Source of the DNA: CAYQDB01 sp964416195
GTDB taxonomy: Bacteria; Zixibacteria; MSB-5A5; GN15; FEB-12
Assembly: GCA_964416195.1 (NCBI GenBank)
Contig: CAYQDB010000010.1
Coordinates: 29,568 to 93,567, forward strand
Length of the DNA: 64,000 nt
Direction: 5' to 3'
Each line of letters opens with the position of its first letter. The stretch's first letter is position 1. Of this stretch, positions 35,490 through 44,796 are shown piece by piece. The position numbers were made by a program, and so were the translations under genes. The notes below the pieces were generated by a model. The model saw only the letters and a program-made list of their open reading frames with translations. It did no database searches and was not told the DNA's origin.

Positions 35490-35779
35490 CTTTTATCCCT
35501 CCCACTAAAGGTTAACGATAGGAATCGTGGACTCCTGTTTCTCCGCACAATATCTCGCTGCCACAGGTTGCACTTACAGTGGCCATCAACCTACGACATC
35601 TAATCAATACAATGACGCCTCTATGCTCATCATTGTTCAATTTTTCTTTTTTAGGTGGAGATGAAACGTGTCACGTAGATGGTTGATATCCGTTTCTGCC
35701 CTCAGAATCTTATCGCGACCTATGGAACCTTGAGGGACCTGACAATAACAAGAATCGGTTACCCTTGCCCTGAATAAAC
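35490..35779. other. Intergenic region, no gene seen
   Basis: About 290 bases between the TonB-domain gene start and the Lys-rich protein stop. AT-rich around 35620-35660. No convincing promoter, terminator or reading frame found. Confidence 0.35.
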
Positions 35780-36082
35780 TTACTTCTTTTCCTTCTCTTC
35801 CTTCTTCGATGCCTTGGCCGCTGATTTGTCCTTCAGGTTCTCCTTGCGATCGTCGATGCCATTCTTGTTCTTGTCAATGAAGTTATCGTACTTCTTCTCT
35901 AGAGTTTCGGTTCCCTTTTTCACTTTCGGAACAGGTTTCACCTCCTTGTCAGCAGGGACTTTCTGTTTCTGAACGACCTGCGTTTTTACCGGCTTTTTGT
36001 CTTTCTTCTCAACCGCCGTTGCAGTCCCGCCAACAAAAACAAGGAAAATCCCGCATACAAGATATGTGATTAGTCTTTTCAT
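35780..36082 (-). CDS. Secreted Lys-rich protein with EF-hand-like motif
   Basis: 100 residues. Signal peptide about 1-23 (MKRLITYLVCGIFLVFVGG..TATA). The mature part is very lysine-rich and low in complexity, with one calcium-loop-like DKNKNGIDDRKE at about 70-81, close to dockerin or EF-hand loops. No other domain. It follows the DUF4384 protein by about 60 bases and may be cotranscribed. Function unknown; possibly a calcium-binding or nucleic-acid-binding envelope protein. Confidence 0.6.
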   Translation of the reverse strand: MKRLITYLVCGIFLVFVGGTATAVEKKDKKPVKTQVVQKQKVPADKEVKPVPKVKKGTETLEKKYDNFIDKNKNGIDDRKENLKDKSAAKASKKEEKEKK

Positions 36083-36144
36083 TTCTGCCTTCTCCTATAC
36101 GTAATAACGCACTTATCCCCGGAATTGTCAAACGCCGACATCTT

Positions 36145-37719
36145 CTACCTCTTCCCCTTACCTCCCGAGGAAGCCTTCTTACCTCCGGTGGAGCCGCTCT
36201 TGCCACTCGGTTTACTGATCGAAGGTGACGACTGCTTGCTACTGCTGTGCGACTTATAAGAGGAAGAGCTTTTCTTCGAGTCACCCGAGTTGCCGGTTGC
36301 TTTCGTAGGCTGGTAGGACTTGGTTGCCTTAACCTTCTGGCTTTGGTCCGATTCTTTCTTTATGGTTGAACTCTTGATCTTCGAGCCTCTCTTGTGGTCA
36401 GAGCCGGATTTCTTCTTGTAATAACCGGACGATGTTTTGGAATCAGTGGTCGATTTACTTCCAACATAGCCCTTGCTGCCGGAGGACCTATCTTTACCTC
36501 CGACAATTGACGACTTTGTTGAGGAGCCTGGGGAATCAGTTGTGATGGAACCTTTTATCTTACCCATACTGGTTGTGCGGGAATGGCTGCCTTCTGCATT
36601 CTTATTGCTCTTGGTCACACCGTAGACCGAACCGGTCGTCTCCAGACCGCGTTCTGTTTTGACAATCTTCGTATTCCCACGGGCGTACTTCTTGTGGCCC
36701 GACAGAAAAGCCTCGGTCTTTTTGGACACCAGAAAATCGTCCGCCACAGCAGCCTTGGAAACGACGGATGCCGCCTTCATGATGGCACTGCGCTGTTGCT
36801 TATACTGCGGATAGCCGTTCGCTACCGGGTTGCGGTAGCCGGCATAACGGACTTCCTTGTACTTGGACACACCCGTCTGCGAAGTACGTATGACCTCGTG
36901 GCCCAACACTACCGTGTGATACCTGGTAACGTGAAAATCGGATTCCCAGCAGTAGCCGTAGTAATCATATATGGTGATGGTATGCCAGCCGACATAGATA
37001 CGCGGAATGTACAGCGGAGCGCATCCCCAGTAGATCCCATTGATGTATACCGAGGCCCCGATAGGATAATCGATGTACACATTACCGCACACAGTCCAGC
37101 TCGGATATGCAGGATAGTAGACGGGCTGGAAGTAATATGGCTCCCACTCGTCGACATAAATTGCCGTCCGATCGTAAGCGAAGCGCTGACCATCATATCG
37201 GACGAAGTAACGATTGTTCAGGTAATCCATGTAATCATGGCGGTCATCCCAGTCGCAGATCAGACCAGACGTCGGATACCAGTCGGGAATCGGAAACCGC
37301 TCCCGTGAAGCGATTACCTGGATGTTTTCCGCACCTTCCGGGCCGGTCACCGCCAAGTCAAAATCGTCGAGACCGCTCGGAAGACGGTAGCTTACACCAC
37401 CCCTGATGAAGTTATCCTGATCGGGTGCACTCGGGAACAACAGATCAACCCGCCCGCGAGTGTCGATGGAGTAGATAGCTACAAAGGCGTCACGATTCGC
37501 CCGGTAGGAAATGACGATGTTGTCTCCTTCGTAGTACTCGCCGTCGGAATGATTGGTCCACACCTCGACATCAAGGTACCGGTCAATCCTCGAGCGGTCG
37601 GTATATTGATACTCGTCGTCGTCATAGTTAGGCGAGACATTCTCTGACAGCACCAGACCGGCGCTTATGACCAAGCCTACTGCAGTCATTACCAGCATTC
37701 TAAAAACTCTGCGTACCAT
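36145..37719 (-). CDS. Exported DUF4384/PEGA-like protein with Ser/Lys-rich tail
   Basis: 524 residues. Signal peptide about 1-25. Residues about 45-150 resemble DUF4384 (VEVWTNHSDGEYYEGDNIVISYRANRDAF, with VAIYSIDTRGRVDLLFP), a fold common in envelope proteins. Residues about 205-270 look like PEGA (GNVYIDYPIGASVYINGIYWG, WHTITIYDYYGY). The remaining ~230 residues are low-complexity Ser, Lys and Gly. Tyrosines and tryptophans are abundant. AGAGAGGA precedes the ATG. It is preceded by the FN3 lipoprotein gene by 22 bases, so both likely form an envelope operon. Confidence 0.75.
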   Translation of the reverse strand: MVRRVFRMLVMTAVGLVISAGLVLSENVSPNYDDDEYQYTDRSRIDRYLDVEVWTNHSDGEYYEGDNIVISYRANRDAFVAIYSIDTRGRVDLLFPSAPDQDNFIRGGVSYRLPSGLDDFDLAVTGPEGAENIQVIASRERFPIPDWYPTSGLICDWDDRHDYMDYLNNRYFVRYDGQRFAYDRTAIYVDEWEPYYFQPVYYPAYPSWTVCGNVYIDYPIGASVYINGIYWGCAPLYIPRIYVGWHTITIYDYYGYCWESDFHVTRYHTVVLGHEVIRTSQTGVSKYKEVRYAGYRNPVANGYPQYKQQRSAIMKAASVVSKAAVADDFLVSKKTEAFLSGHKKYARGNTKIVKTERGLETTGSVYGVTKSNKNAEGSHSRTTSMGKIKGSITTDSPGSSTKSSIVGGKDRSSGSKGYVGSKSTTDSKTSSGYYKKKSGSDHKRGSKIKSSTIKKESDQSQKVKATKSYQPTKATGNSGDSKKSSSSYKSHSSSKQSSPSISKPSGKSGSTGGKKASSGGKGKR

Positions 37720-37741
37720 TTTGCTATCCTCTCTTTCCTGT

Positions 37742-38599
37742 TTATTTCAAGGAGTTTGGTTTGTTATCTCTGCGCAAGTACCCCGGGCCATGGACCGGCT
37801 TTTCAAGACCGTCCATGTGAGCTACCAACTCCTGATTGTTCGGAGCAGTCTGGTAGGCCCACTGGAATAAGATAAAACCTTGGTCATAATCTATCGATTT
37901 TACGCGCATCTTGGCGAATCGAAAATCATCAGTCCAGATAACATAAGTATGTCCGACAATGATCTCAGCCCATCCGTTCTCCGACCAACCATCCGGCGGA
38001 GCCCATCCGATGTCGTCAAACGCCTCGGTGTACCCCATATCTTGCATGTCAGTACTGTCATTGGTGACGTTAATATAGAAAATGCTCTCCACTCTATCGA
38101 CATACACATCAGCCAGAGAAGGATCAAGTCTCGAATAACTGGCAAAGTGATAACCTGACAGCGCCTGCTGAACCGCTACATCGTACAGCACCACCTCACC
38201 TTCCGGGCGAGGGGTATCAAACACTTCTTCAGCCGACAATTCCGATACCTGACCGGTGCGATCAACAGACGAGACGGCATAATAGTAAGTGTGACCATTC
38301 TGAAGGCCTTGATCCACATATTCGTAGGTAATAAGGTCAAGGTTTGGGTTGGCTTCCGCAGCACGCCGCCCAACTTCAGTGTAATTGTGTACAGGTTCGT
38401 CAGAACGCCAGATGATGTACTCAACGATATCCGCCTCATAAGGACCATACCAGTAGAGATACACCGCTCCATTCCCTGTAATGGAAAAAACCCCCTGCGG
38501 CGATGCCGGCACCGGGTTGAAAACACAGTCGTCGTCACATCCTCCGAATAACAACAGACCGAAAAGAAAAAGTGTTGAAAGCAGTCTCGATCTCATCAT
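37742..38599 (-). CDS. Lipoprotein with fibronectin type III-like domain
   Basis: 285 residues from ATG 38599, chosen because GAGG lies 5 bases upstream; the frame extends 45 codons further with no signal. Residues 1-20 are a lipoprotein signal with lipobox LLFGGC. A FN3-like domain follows (about 28-115, YLYWYGPYEADIVEYIIWRSDEP, with YYYAVSSVDRTGQVS). A second beta-rich part (about 125-285) is not recognised. Probably an outer-membrane lipoprotein. Two palindromic sites lie upstream at 38725-38747. Confidence 0.75.
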   Translation of the reverse strand: MMRSRLLSTLFLFGLLLFGGCDDDCVFNPVPASPQGVFSITGNGAVYLYWYGPYEADIVEYIIWRSDEPVHNYTEVGRRAAEANPNLDLITYEYVDQGLQNGHTYYYAVSSVDRTGQVSELSAEEVFDTPRPEGEVVLYDVAVQQALSGYHFASYSRLDPSLADVYVDRVESIFYINVTNDSTDMQDMGYTEAFDDIGWAPPDGWSENGWAEIIVGHTYVIWTDDFRFAKMRVKSIDYDQGFILFQWAYQTAPNNQELVAHMDGLEKPVHGPGYLRRDNKPNSLK

Positions 38600-38724
38600 A
38601 ATAACCTCAGTTTTACTGTCCATAGCCTTTTTCCAGTAGAAACTGCAACAAACACCATGCCTAACTGCGTAATTGACTGTGTTACAGTTAGTTGTTGAAA
38701 TCAGCCCGGTGGTAGCGCCAACCT

Positions 38725-38747
38725 CTGCGCACATTTTCTGTGCACAG
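38725..38747. promoter_or_regulatory. Paired TGxGCACA palindromes
   Basis: CTGCGCACA then CTGTGCACAG (38738-38747, a perfect 10-bp palindrome), with centre-to-centre distance about 13 bases. They lie between the NtrC-type regulator stop and the FN3 lipoprotein start. Operator-like, unknown factor. Confidence 0.3.
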
Positions 38748-38771
38748 AATCATAAAAGCGCACTGTTTTTG

Positions 38772-40124
38772 TTATGTTCTGATTAGCCCGTGTTCTTTGA
38801 TCTTAGCCCGGAGGGTATTTCGATGGATACCAAGTTCTTCGGCGCAGAGACCGATACTCCAGTCCAAATGATCGAGGCAAAACTTGATATGTCGTTTTTC
38901 CACTTCTGAAAGCGGCATAATGGCCTCGGTAGTCTGACCGGTTGTATATCGTGAGGTAAGACCTGTCAGATCGTTTTTCGTGATCAACTCAGAACGTGTA
39001 AGTACTACTGCGCGCTCAATGATATTCTCAAGCTCGCGAACGTTGCCGGGCCAGGCGTAGCTGATTAGAATCTCTGCTGCTTCCGGATCAATCCCCTTTA
39101 CGTCCTTGCCCACTTTTCTAGAACAGGTCTTGATGAACTTGTCCGCCAGAAGCAGGATATCACCGGTTCGTTCTGCCAGAGAGGGGAGATGAATCATAAT
39201 GACGTTCAGCCGGTAGTAGAGGTCTTCCCGGAACTTGCCCTCAGCAACCAGCTTTCCCAGGTTCCGGTTGGTAGCGGCAATTATCCGTATGTCGAGAGGG
39301 ATTTCCTTCACTGACCCCAAGCGTTCGATTTTTTTTTCTTCAAGGACTCGCAACAGCTTAACCTGCATAGTCACGGGCATCTCCCCAATCTCATCGAGAA
39401 ACAGGGTACCTCCGTCAGCCAGCTCAAATCGCCCCTGCTTGGTCTTGTCCGCGCCGGTGAAAGCACCCCTTTCGTAACCAAAGAGCTCTGACTCCAGCAG
39501 ATTCTCAGGAAACGCAGCGCAGTTAATCGCAACCAGTCTCCTGGATGCCCGAGGCGACAGTGCGTGAATGGCTCGAGCCACCAGCTCCTTCCCTGTGCCC
39601 GAGGAACCTTCTACCAGCACTGTAGCATCCTTGGACGCAACCAGGGATATCAGCTCCTTGACCTTCTGTATTGCGGGCGATTCTCCAATGATCTCAGTTG
39701 TAGGAAATATCTCAGCCAGTCGCTCACTCATCACCTGGTTGTCTACTATCAGACGGTTTTGAGCGGTAGCTTTTTCGAGCTTCAGGAGCAGTTCGTCGAG
39801 ATCCTCAACCGGCTTAGTCAGGTAATCATTAGCACCCGCCTTCATAGCGGCCACAGCCGTTTCAACCGATCCAAACGCCGTCAGCATGATGACCTGGATA
39901 AAGGGATTAATTCCTCTAAGTCGAGAAAGCAATTCCAAACCGTTCATCCCGGGCATCTTCATATCCACCATAGCCACGGGAGCAAAAATCTTGTGATACT
40001 GCTCAAGAGCCTCCTCACCACTACTGGCGGTGTAAACTTGATATCCCTTTTTGGAAAGGAATCCCGACAGCAGGTCTCGCTGCCCCTGTTCATCGTCGAC
40101 AACCAGTAATTTTGTGCCACGCAT
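38772..40124 (-). CDS. NtrC-family sigma-54-dependent response regulator
   Basis: 450 residues. Receiver domain (1-120) with VVDDEQGQ, phospho-Asp in MVDMKMPG and LTKPVEDL. AAA+ sigma-54 activator domain (about 140-370) with Walker A EGSSGTGKELVARAIH, the sigma-54 contact loop ELFGYERGAFTGADK, and Walker B GGTLFLDEIGEM. C-terminal Fis-type helix-turn-helix LCAEELGIHRNTLRAKIKEH. It activates sigma-54 promoters after phosphorylation. No histidine kinase is adjacent; the PAS kinase at 24.9-26.8 kb is a possible but unproven partner. No strong ribosome-binding site before ATG 40124. Confidence 0.95.
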   Translation of the reverse strand: MRGTKLLVVDDEQGQRDLLSGFLSKKGYQVYTASSGEEALEQYHKIFAPVAMVDMKMPGMNGLELLSRLRGINPFIQVIMLTAFGSVETAVAAMKAGANDYLTKPVEDLDELLLKLEKATAQNRLIVDNQVMSERLAEIFPTTEIIGESPAIQKVKELISLVASKDATVLVEGSSGTGKELVARAIHALSPRASRRLVAINCAAFPENLLESELFGYERGAFTGADKTKQGRFELADGGTLFLDEIGEMPVTMQVKLLRVLEEKKIERLGSVKEIPLDIRIIAATNRNLGKLVAEGKFREDLYYRLNVIMIHLPSLAERTGDILLLADKFIKTCSRKVGKDVKGIDPEAAEILISYAWPGNVRELENIIERAVVLTRSELITKNDLTGLTSRYTTGQTTEAIMPLSEVEKRHIKFCLDHLDWSIGLCAEELGIHRNTLRAKIKEHGLIRT

Positions 40125-40163
40125 GTTACTAAGTTAAGAGGAGTTACCCGTGAGGGCAAACAC

Positions 40164-40190
40164 AAAAAAACCCGCCACCGGGGGCGGGTT
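40164..40190 (-). terminator. Rho-independent terminator of the barrel gene
   Basis: Minus strand AACCCGCCCC..GGCGGGTT stem followed by seven T (complement 40164-40170). It lies 21 bases after the outer-membrane barrel stop. Confidence 0.9.
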
Positions 40191-40210
40191 AAGAATACTC
40201 AGCAAAGGCA

Positions 40211-40873
40211 TCATCCTCCAGAGCCAAAAAGTATGCGAATACCCACATGGATATCAAACAGGCTCAGGTTTTCTCCAAACTTGTAGTCTACGTGCTGGTA
40301 GGAAGCCTCCACATCCTCTGTAAAGGCACGATGATAGTTGACTTCAAGAAATATCCCGCTGTAATCGGCAGTATAGTAAAAGACCCCGAGACCCGCTCCC
40401 AGCGCCAAGGCGGGGTCATAGGAAAGCTCCCTAAACCGGTTTCCGGAAACATTCGTGGCAAAGGTGGAGAACTTCGGATTCTCAATGCCGACATGCCCCT
40501 TCACGTACGGAACCCAGTTTGATTCCCCTTCGAACAAATACTTGACATATAGATTTGGATTGTAGAGGTGGTGCTTATGATCTGACTGCTCGTCGCTGTC
40601 ATCAATGGGAAACTGGGTATATGTGAAACCAATTCCCACGACAAGTTCAGAGCTCAAAAAATAGCCGGCCTCAAGACCAAAGTCAAAGCCGGTCTTTGCT
40701 GCACGTTTCATTCCCCCGGTCTCCCAATCCGTCAGACCGCTACTGGGAACACCCAAGCCACCGAAGGCGCTCATCTCAACGATATCTCGTTCTTCATCTT
40801 CATCCTGTGCCATGACAGTGAAATTGATGGTGAGGAAAACCAAGACGGCAATTAAAAGTGACCTTTTCTTCAT
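40211..40873 (-). CDS. Outer-membrane beta-barrel protein
   Basis: 220 residues. Signal peptide about 1-22 (MKKRSLLIAVLVFLTINFTVMA). The mature part is a series of alternating hydrophobic strands with glycine/aromatic ends, of the small OMP_b-brl type: FDFGLEAGYFLSSELVVGIGFTY, WVPYVKGHVGIE, ALALGAGLGVFYYTAD, GIFLEVNYHRAF, and a last strand IHVGIRILF. About eight strands. Likely a small eight-stranded outer-membrane protein with its own promoter and terminator. Ligand unknown. Confidence 0.82.
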   Translation of the reverse strand: MKKRSLLIAVLVFLTINFTVMAQDEDEERDIVEMSAFGGLGVPSSGLTDWETGGMKRAAKTGFDFGLEAGYFLSSELVVGIGFTYTQFPIDDSDEQSDHKHHLYNPNLYVKYLFEGESNWVPYVKGHVGIENPKFSTFATNVSGNRFRELSYDPALALGAGLGVFYYTADYSGIFLEVNYHRAFTEDVEASYQHVDYKFGENLSLFDIHVGIRILFGSGG

Positions 40874-40978
40874 TCCTTAATCCCCAATGATTAGTCTTTC
40901 TTTATTGCTTACCTAATTGCAGACCTATTTGCCCGCTCGTTACCACATACACGCATTATGTCTCTCAATTTAAGACGC

Positions 40979-41007
40979 AATAAATGACTCTGTGTTTATC
41001 TTGTCAA
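40979..41007 (-). promoter_or_regulatory. Promoter of the barrel gene
   Basis: Minus strand TTGACA (41002-41007), 17-base spacer, TTTATT (40979-40984). About 105 bases before the start codon. Confidence 0.45.
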
Positions 41008-41032
41008 CAGATTAAATGCTACGAAAACCAAC

Positions 41033-41059
41033 AAAAAGGCCGGTTCGAAAGCCTGCCTT
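41033..41059 (-). terminator. Terminator of the M14 peptidase gene
   Basis: Minus strand stem AAGGC..GCCTT with an additional inner GG/CC pairing around TTTCGAA, then a T-run (complement 41033-41037). It is 24 bases beyond the stop. Confidence 0.75.
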
Positions 41060-41082
41060 AATGTCATTAATGCTTTTTTCTG

Positions 41083-43248
41083 CTACGGGCAATCCGGCGC
41101 TGGGCCACCCATAAATAGATAATCCACCAGGAACGTCAGATCACCAACATTAATAGAGTCAATGCAATCCACATCCGCCAGCGCCAAGGGATCAGGAGCC
41201 GGACCTTCCAGGAACAAGTAGGTAACGAGGAAAGTGACATCTGCAATATTGATTGAACCGTTCCCATCGACATCCCCGATAAGAAGCTCATCATACGCGG
41301 CCGTGTGGGCTAGATTGGAAAGGCGACTTTTCTGATCCTGGGCATCGGTGGCTGTCACACGATACCAGTAGTCACCGGCAGGCTTGTCAACAAAAGCATA
41401 GGATGTGTCGGTGATGTTTGAGCTTATCTCTATTTCGGATCCAAACAAGTCGACATTCTCAATATCATCAAGGTATACCCCTTCCTCGGTGTAATAGTAG
41501 TCGGTGAAGTAAGCAAACCGGAACAGCACCCGCTGACCGACATAGGCAGACAGATCAAACCTCGCATAGACCCAGTCCCCTGAGATGCCGGTAATCCCGT
41601 TACCCAGGTTTAGCCCGTTGGGATCGTCATTGGTTGTGAGATCATTAGCAAGATTAGCATAGGTAAAGCCGCCGTCAGTGGATACTTGAACGTAGAAGTA
41701 GTCCCAACCATCTTCAATTGCATACCAAGTCCAGAACTTCAAGGAATCGTCAGGCAGCACCTCGTAAGGGGTAGCGGATACAAGCCAGTGATGGGTACGG
41801 TCGACAGTCTGAGTACGCCAAGAAGAGGTCCCGGAATGTTGTCTGTATCCACTCAGCCCCATCCGGGTAATCTCCCAGTAGCCATGGTTAGATTCTGCAT
41901 CGTCCGTCACCGTCTGCTTGTCAGTTAGTTCCATAAGGCGATACGACACCGGATGATTCACTGAATCCACTACCTGCCACTCAACAGTGAAATCATTCCC
42001 GGCTGAATCAGGGCTGGTTATTGTCGGTGCTTTCGGTGGTGCTATCATGTACGGGTTGTCGGCTATCTTGGCCAGAAAAACATTCGGCCAGACATTTTCC
42101 GCAATCAGAGTCGGGATTCGGCTCAGAGGCGGCCAGAAACCGTCGGATGGGCCACCGATTTCACAGGTCATGGAGATAATCCGTGGCTTTGAAATGGTGT
42201 CCCCCCAGCCCCAGTCGTCAGAGTCGCCATTTGTGGGATATAAAGTCCAGCCGATTTCAGGACTATACCCGTTGAACATGGTCATAGAGTCGCCCAGATT
42301 GCGGAAGAAGTCTTCCTGGTCTGTAAAGAACCGATCGTAGCCATACGGCCACAGCTCAAGGTTGGAATAAGTATGAAAGTTGTGTACAATTACAAAGTTA
42401 CGAGAAACAACAAAGTCTTTGACCCGGTCGGTTTCCGGTTCAGAGAACGGACCCGTGCCGCGGTACGTTGCAGACCCTGTGCTTGGGGATGAACCCATAT
42501 TATTGTATCCCCATTTGTACCCGTAATTTCGATTGCAATCAACCCCGTACTCTCCATCCCCATTGTTGCGGCGGTTCTTACGCCACATGCCGCCGCCCCC
42601 AGGACTGGTCTGCTCATTGTAGACATACCCATCCGGGTTCTGCACCGGCAGAAAATAAAGCTCCCGACTGTCAACCAGATCGGTGATTTCAGGGTCAATG
42701 CCGTAGTTGGAAAGGAAGTGCTCCATCAAATGCAACACCGCCGCCCCGGCGCAGGGTTCGCGAGCATGGATCAACGAGACATAGAGAATCTCCGGCTCTT
42801 CTTCATCGATATCAGGATTGTCGGATATCTTCACCACCCACAGGTTGCGTCCCTCAATTGAGGTTCCAATAGAAAACTTGCTGGTAGTGATTGAAGGATA
42901 GTCGGATGCAAGCGTATCCAGATAGGCAACGATTTCGGAATAGGTTCGAAAACCGCCCATTGTCTCCCCTTCTCGGAAGCGGGATTTGTAGAAAGCCTCT
43001 ATGTCAGGTTCCTCGACAATAAACGGTATCCCGGCCTGCTCCAGCCGCTGCAAGTCCGCCGGTTTGGCAAGTACCCCAAACTCTTCACCTTCCACTTCAA
43101 TAATATCAAGGCCCATTTGGGCCATTGTTAGAAACTGCTGCTTGGTCATCTTCTGAATTCGGACCAACGAGATTTTATCAGCAACAACTGTTACGGATAG
43201 AGCCATCAGGCTGATAACAATAACGGCAACTTTTGATAGGTTTGTCAT
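41083..43248 (-). CDS. Secreted M14 zinc carboxypeptidase with dockerin-like tail
   Basis: 721 residues. Signal peptide about 1-23. A propeptide-like region (about 25-90) leads to the M14 catalytic domain (about 100-395). Zinc ligands are His and Glu of LIHAREPCAG (about 164) and the His in VHNFHTYSNLELWPYGY; the general-base Glu is in MTCEIGGPSDG (about 358). Residues about 440-610 are a beta-sandwich like the jelly-roll of immune-inhibitor-A-type proteins. The C-terminus carries two dockerin-like repeats (DVDGNGSINIADVTFLVTYL and VDCIDSINVGDLTFLVDYL), typical of this lineage's secreted proteins. Probably an exported protein-degrading enzyme. Confidence 0.92.
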   Translation of the reverse strand: MTNLSKVAVIVISLMALSVTVVADKISLVRIQKMTKQQFLTMAQMGLDIIEVEGEEFGVLAKPADLQRLEQAGIPFIVEEPDIEAFYKSRFREGETMGGFRTYSEIVAYLDTLASDYPSITTSKFSIGTSIEGRNLWVVKISDNPDIDEEEPEILYVSLIHAREPCAGAAVLHLMEHFLSNYGIDPEITDLVDSRELYFLPVQNPDGYVYNEQTSPGGGGMWRKNRRNNGDGEYGVDCNRNYGYKWGYNNMGSSPSTGSATYRGTGPFSEPETDRVKDFVVSRNFVIVHNFHTYSNLELWPYGYDRFFTDQEDFFRNLGDSMTMFNGYSPEIGWTLYPTNGDSDDWGWGDTISKPRIISMTCEIGGPSDGFWPPLSRIPTLIAENVWPNVFLAKIADNPYMIAPPKAPTITSPDSAGNDFTVEWQVVDSVNHPVSYRLMELTDKQTVTDDAESNHGYWEITRMGLSGYRQHSGTSSWRTQTVDRTHHWLVSATPYEVLPDDSLKFWTWYAIEDGWDYFYVQVSTDGGFTYANLANDLTTNDDPNGLNLGNGITGISGDWVYARFDLSAYVGQRVLFRFAYFTDYYYTEEGVYLDDIENVDLFGSEIEISSNITDTSYAFVDKPAGDYWYRVTATDAQDQKSRLSNLAHTAAYDELLIGDVDGNGSINIADVTFLVTYLFLEGPAPDPLALADVDCIDSINVGDLTFLVDYLFMGGPAPDCP

Positions 43249-43328
43249 GCGAACTCCAAAGCCGATCTAATGATTGTCCTTCCCCGACTGGTTCTTGGGC
43301 AGTAAAGACGGGAAAATTAACTCAGTTT

Positions 43329-43356
43329 AATATACACTCTTTTTCTATTTATGCAA
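43329..43356 (-). promoter_or_regulatory. Promoter of the M14 peptidase gene
   Basis: Minus strand TTGCAT (43351-43356), 16-base spacer, TATATT (43329-43334). About 80 bases before the start codon. Confidence 0.6.
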
Positions 43357-43369
43357 CTGAATCCGTGAT

Positions 43370-43408
43370 AAAAACACCGGCGTTCTACACACGAGGCGCC
43401 GCGCCTCA
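43370..43408 (-). terminator. Possible terminator after gatD
   Basis: GC-rich stems GAGGCG..CGCCTC (about 43394-43408) and alternatively CGGCG..CGCCG, the latter followed on the minus strand by GTGTTTTT. Just 6 bases after the gatD stop. Confidence 0.5.
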
Positions 43409-43413
43409 TAACA

Positions 43414-44796
43414 CTATTTATGGACCCTTCTTAGAAACTCTTCCACCTCCGGGATGCCGCCCTGAAATACAAGATAACCATTGTATGGCTCGCGGTCGGT
43501 AGTTTCACTGCAGACAGGCGTGAGCATGATCTCTTTGACTTTGTCCAGATCATCTGTCTGCCCCAGCGTCCAACCAAGTTTCACATATGCCACTTCGGGA
43601 AGCATATTGGCTGCAGGAATAATACCTTTAGCCATCAGATCGCGACCAGTGTCGTAAACGAACATGTGCACATATCCCCATAGCGTCTGCACGGTCATGT
43701 ATATCGCCACGCCTTTGCTGGTGGCGCGTTCAATCGCGGGATAGACCGACTTATTGACATGGCCCAACCCTGTACCGGCGATAACAATGCCTTTGTAGCC
43801 GTTATCAGTGAGAGAATCGATAATGTCCGGGTGCATATCAGGGTAGTAATACACCAACGCGACTCGCCGTTCAAAATAGGGAAGGATATTCACATTGCGA
43901 TCCTGACGACGTCTGCTATACTCCTGACTAAGCGGAGTAATCTCATTCCGATCAACCATAGCCAACGGAATGTCCCCAATAGTGCGGAATGTCGAACGAT
44001 AAGAAGAGTGCATCTTGCGGACTCGCGTTCCACGGTGCAGCAGGCCATATTCGTCCGAGGTTGGCCCGAACATGCAAACCATCACCTCGGCAATATCTGA
44101 CTCTGCAGCGGCTTTGGTAGCATGGATCAGATTTAATGCGGCATCCGAAGAGGGACGATCCGATGAACGCTGCGAGCCAACAAGAATGATCGGAACAGGC
44201 GATTTCTGCACCATAAATGCCAGAGCGGAGGCAGTGTGATGCATGGTATCCGTGCCATGGCCAATAACTATGCCATCGATACCCTTTTTGATTTCCTCCC
44301 CTATAGCTATTGCCAGAGTTTTATACTGCTCAGGGCCCATATTCTCACTGAAGACAGCAAACAGCTTTTCTGTAGTCAGATTGCATATATCAGCTAACTC
44401 CGGGACAGCGCCGTATAACTCACCCGGGGAAAAGGCCGGTATTACTGCGCCTGTACGGTAGTCAAGCCTTGACGCAATAGTACCTCCCGTGCCAAATAGT
44501 TTGATATTAGGTTTACCTTCCGAAATTGGGAACTCTCTTTCCGGTATTTTATAGTGTGCTTCTTTGTAGCCGCATTCCCTCATATCAGTAATAGTGTCAG
44601 TGGCAATACCAATATTGTAGCCATTAGCCAGCTTCAAAACGATATGCTGATCATCATCATTCTCAGCTCTGGGGAGGATGATACCGGCGAAGTCACCGCG
44701 TGTTGTTTTTATACGCGCTTCACTCCAAACTCTCACAATATACTTTTTCAATACTGCAAGCGCATCACCCTTGTATCCCTTGAACAGGTCAGCCAC
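43414..44796 (-). CDS. gatD: Archaeal-type Glu-tRNA(Gln) amidotransferase subunit D
   Basis: About 460 residues. N-terminal ~85 residues form the GatD-specific small beta domain (RIKTTRGDFAGIILPRAE). The asparaginase-like domain follows: KLFGTGGTIASRLDYRTGAV (first catalytic Thr, about 103), VIGHGTDTMHHTASALAFM (second Thr/Asp), and VRKMHSSYRSTFRTIG. It produces ammonia from glutamine or asparagine for GatE. GTG 44796 is chosen: it overlaps the gatE stop as GTGGCTGA and has GAAGGGG 9 bases upstream; a TTG at 44814 is possible. The neighbour gatE makes simple L-asparaginase unlikely. GatDE is normally an archaeal system. Confidence 0.93.
   Translation of the reverse strand: MADLFKGYKGDALAVLKKYIVRVWSEARIKTTRGDFAGIILPRAENDDDQHIVLKLANGYNIGIATDTITDMRECGYKEAHYKIPEREFPISEGKPNIKLFGTGGTIASRLDYRTGAVIPAFSPGELYGAVPELADICNLTTEKLFAVFSENMGPEQYKTLAIAIGEEIKKGIDGIVIGHGTDTMHHTASALAFMVQKSPVPIILVGSQRSSDRPSSDAALNLIHATKAAAESDIAEVMVCMFGPTSDEYGLLHRGTRVRKMHSSYRSTFRTIGDIPLAMVDRNEITPLSQEYSRRRQDRNVNILPYFERRVALVYYYPDMHPDIIDSLTDNGYKGIVIAGTGLGHVNKSVYPAIERATSKGVAIYMTVQTLWGYVHMFVYDTGRDLMAKGIIPAANMLPEVAYVKLGWTLGQTDDLDKVKEIMLTPVCSETTDREPYNGYLVFQGGIPEVEEFLRRVHK

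Noticed and set aside
38600..38700. Sigma-54 promoter before the FN3 lipoprotein gene
   Set aside because: GG and GC doublets are present, but their spacing (8 or 13 bases) does not fit the required 10.
43414..44796. Plain L-asparaginase instead of GatD
   Set aside because: The extra N-terminal beta domain and the overlapping gatE gene identify GatD.
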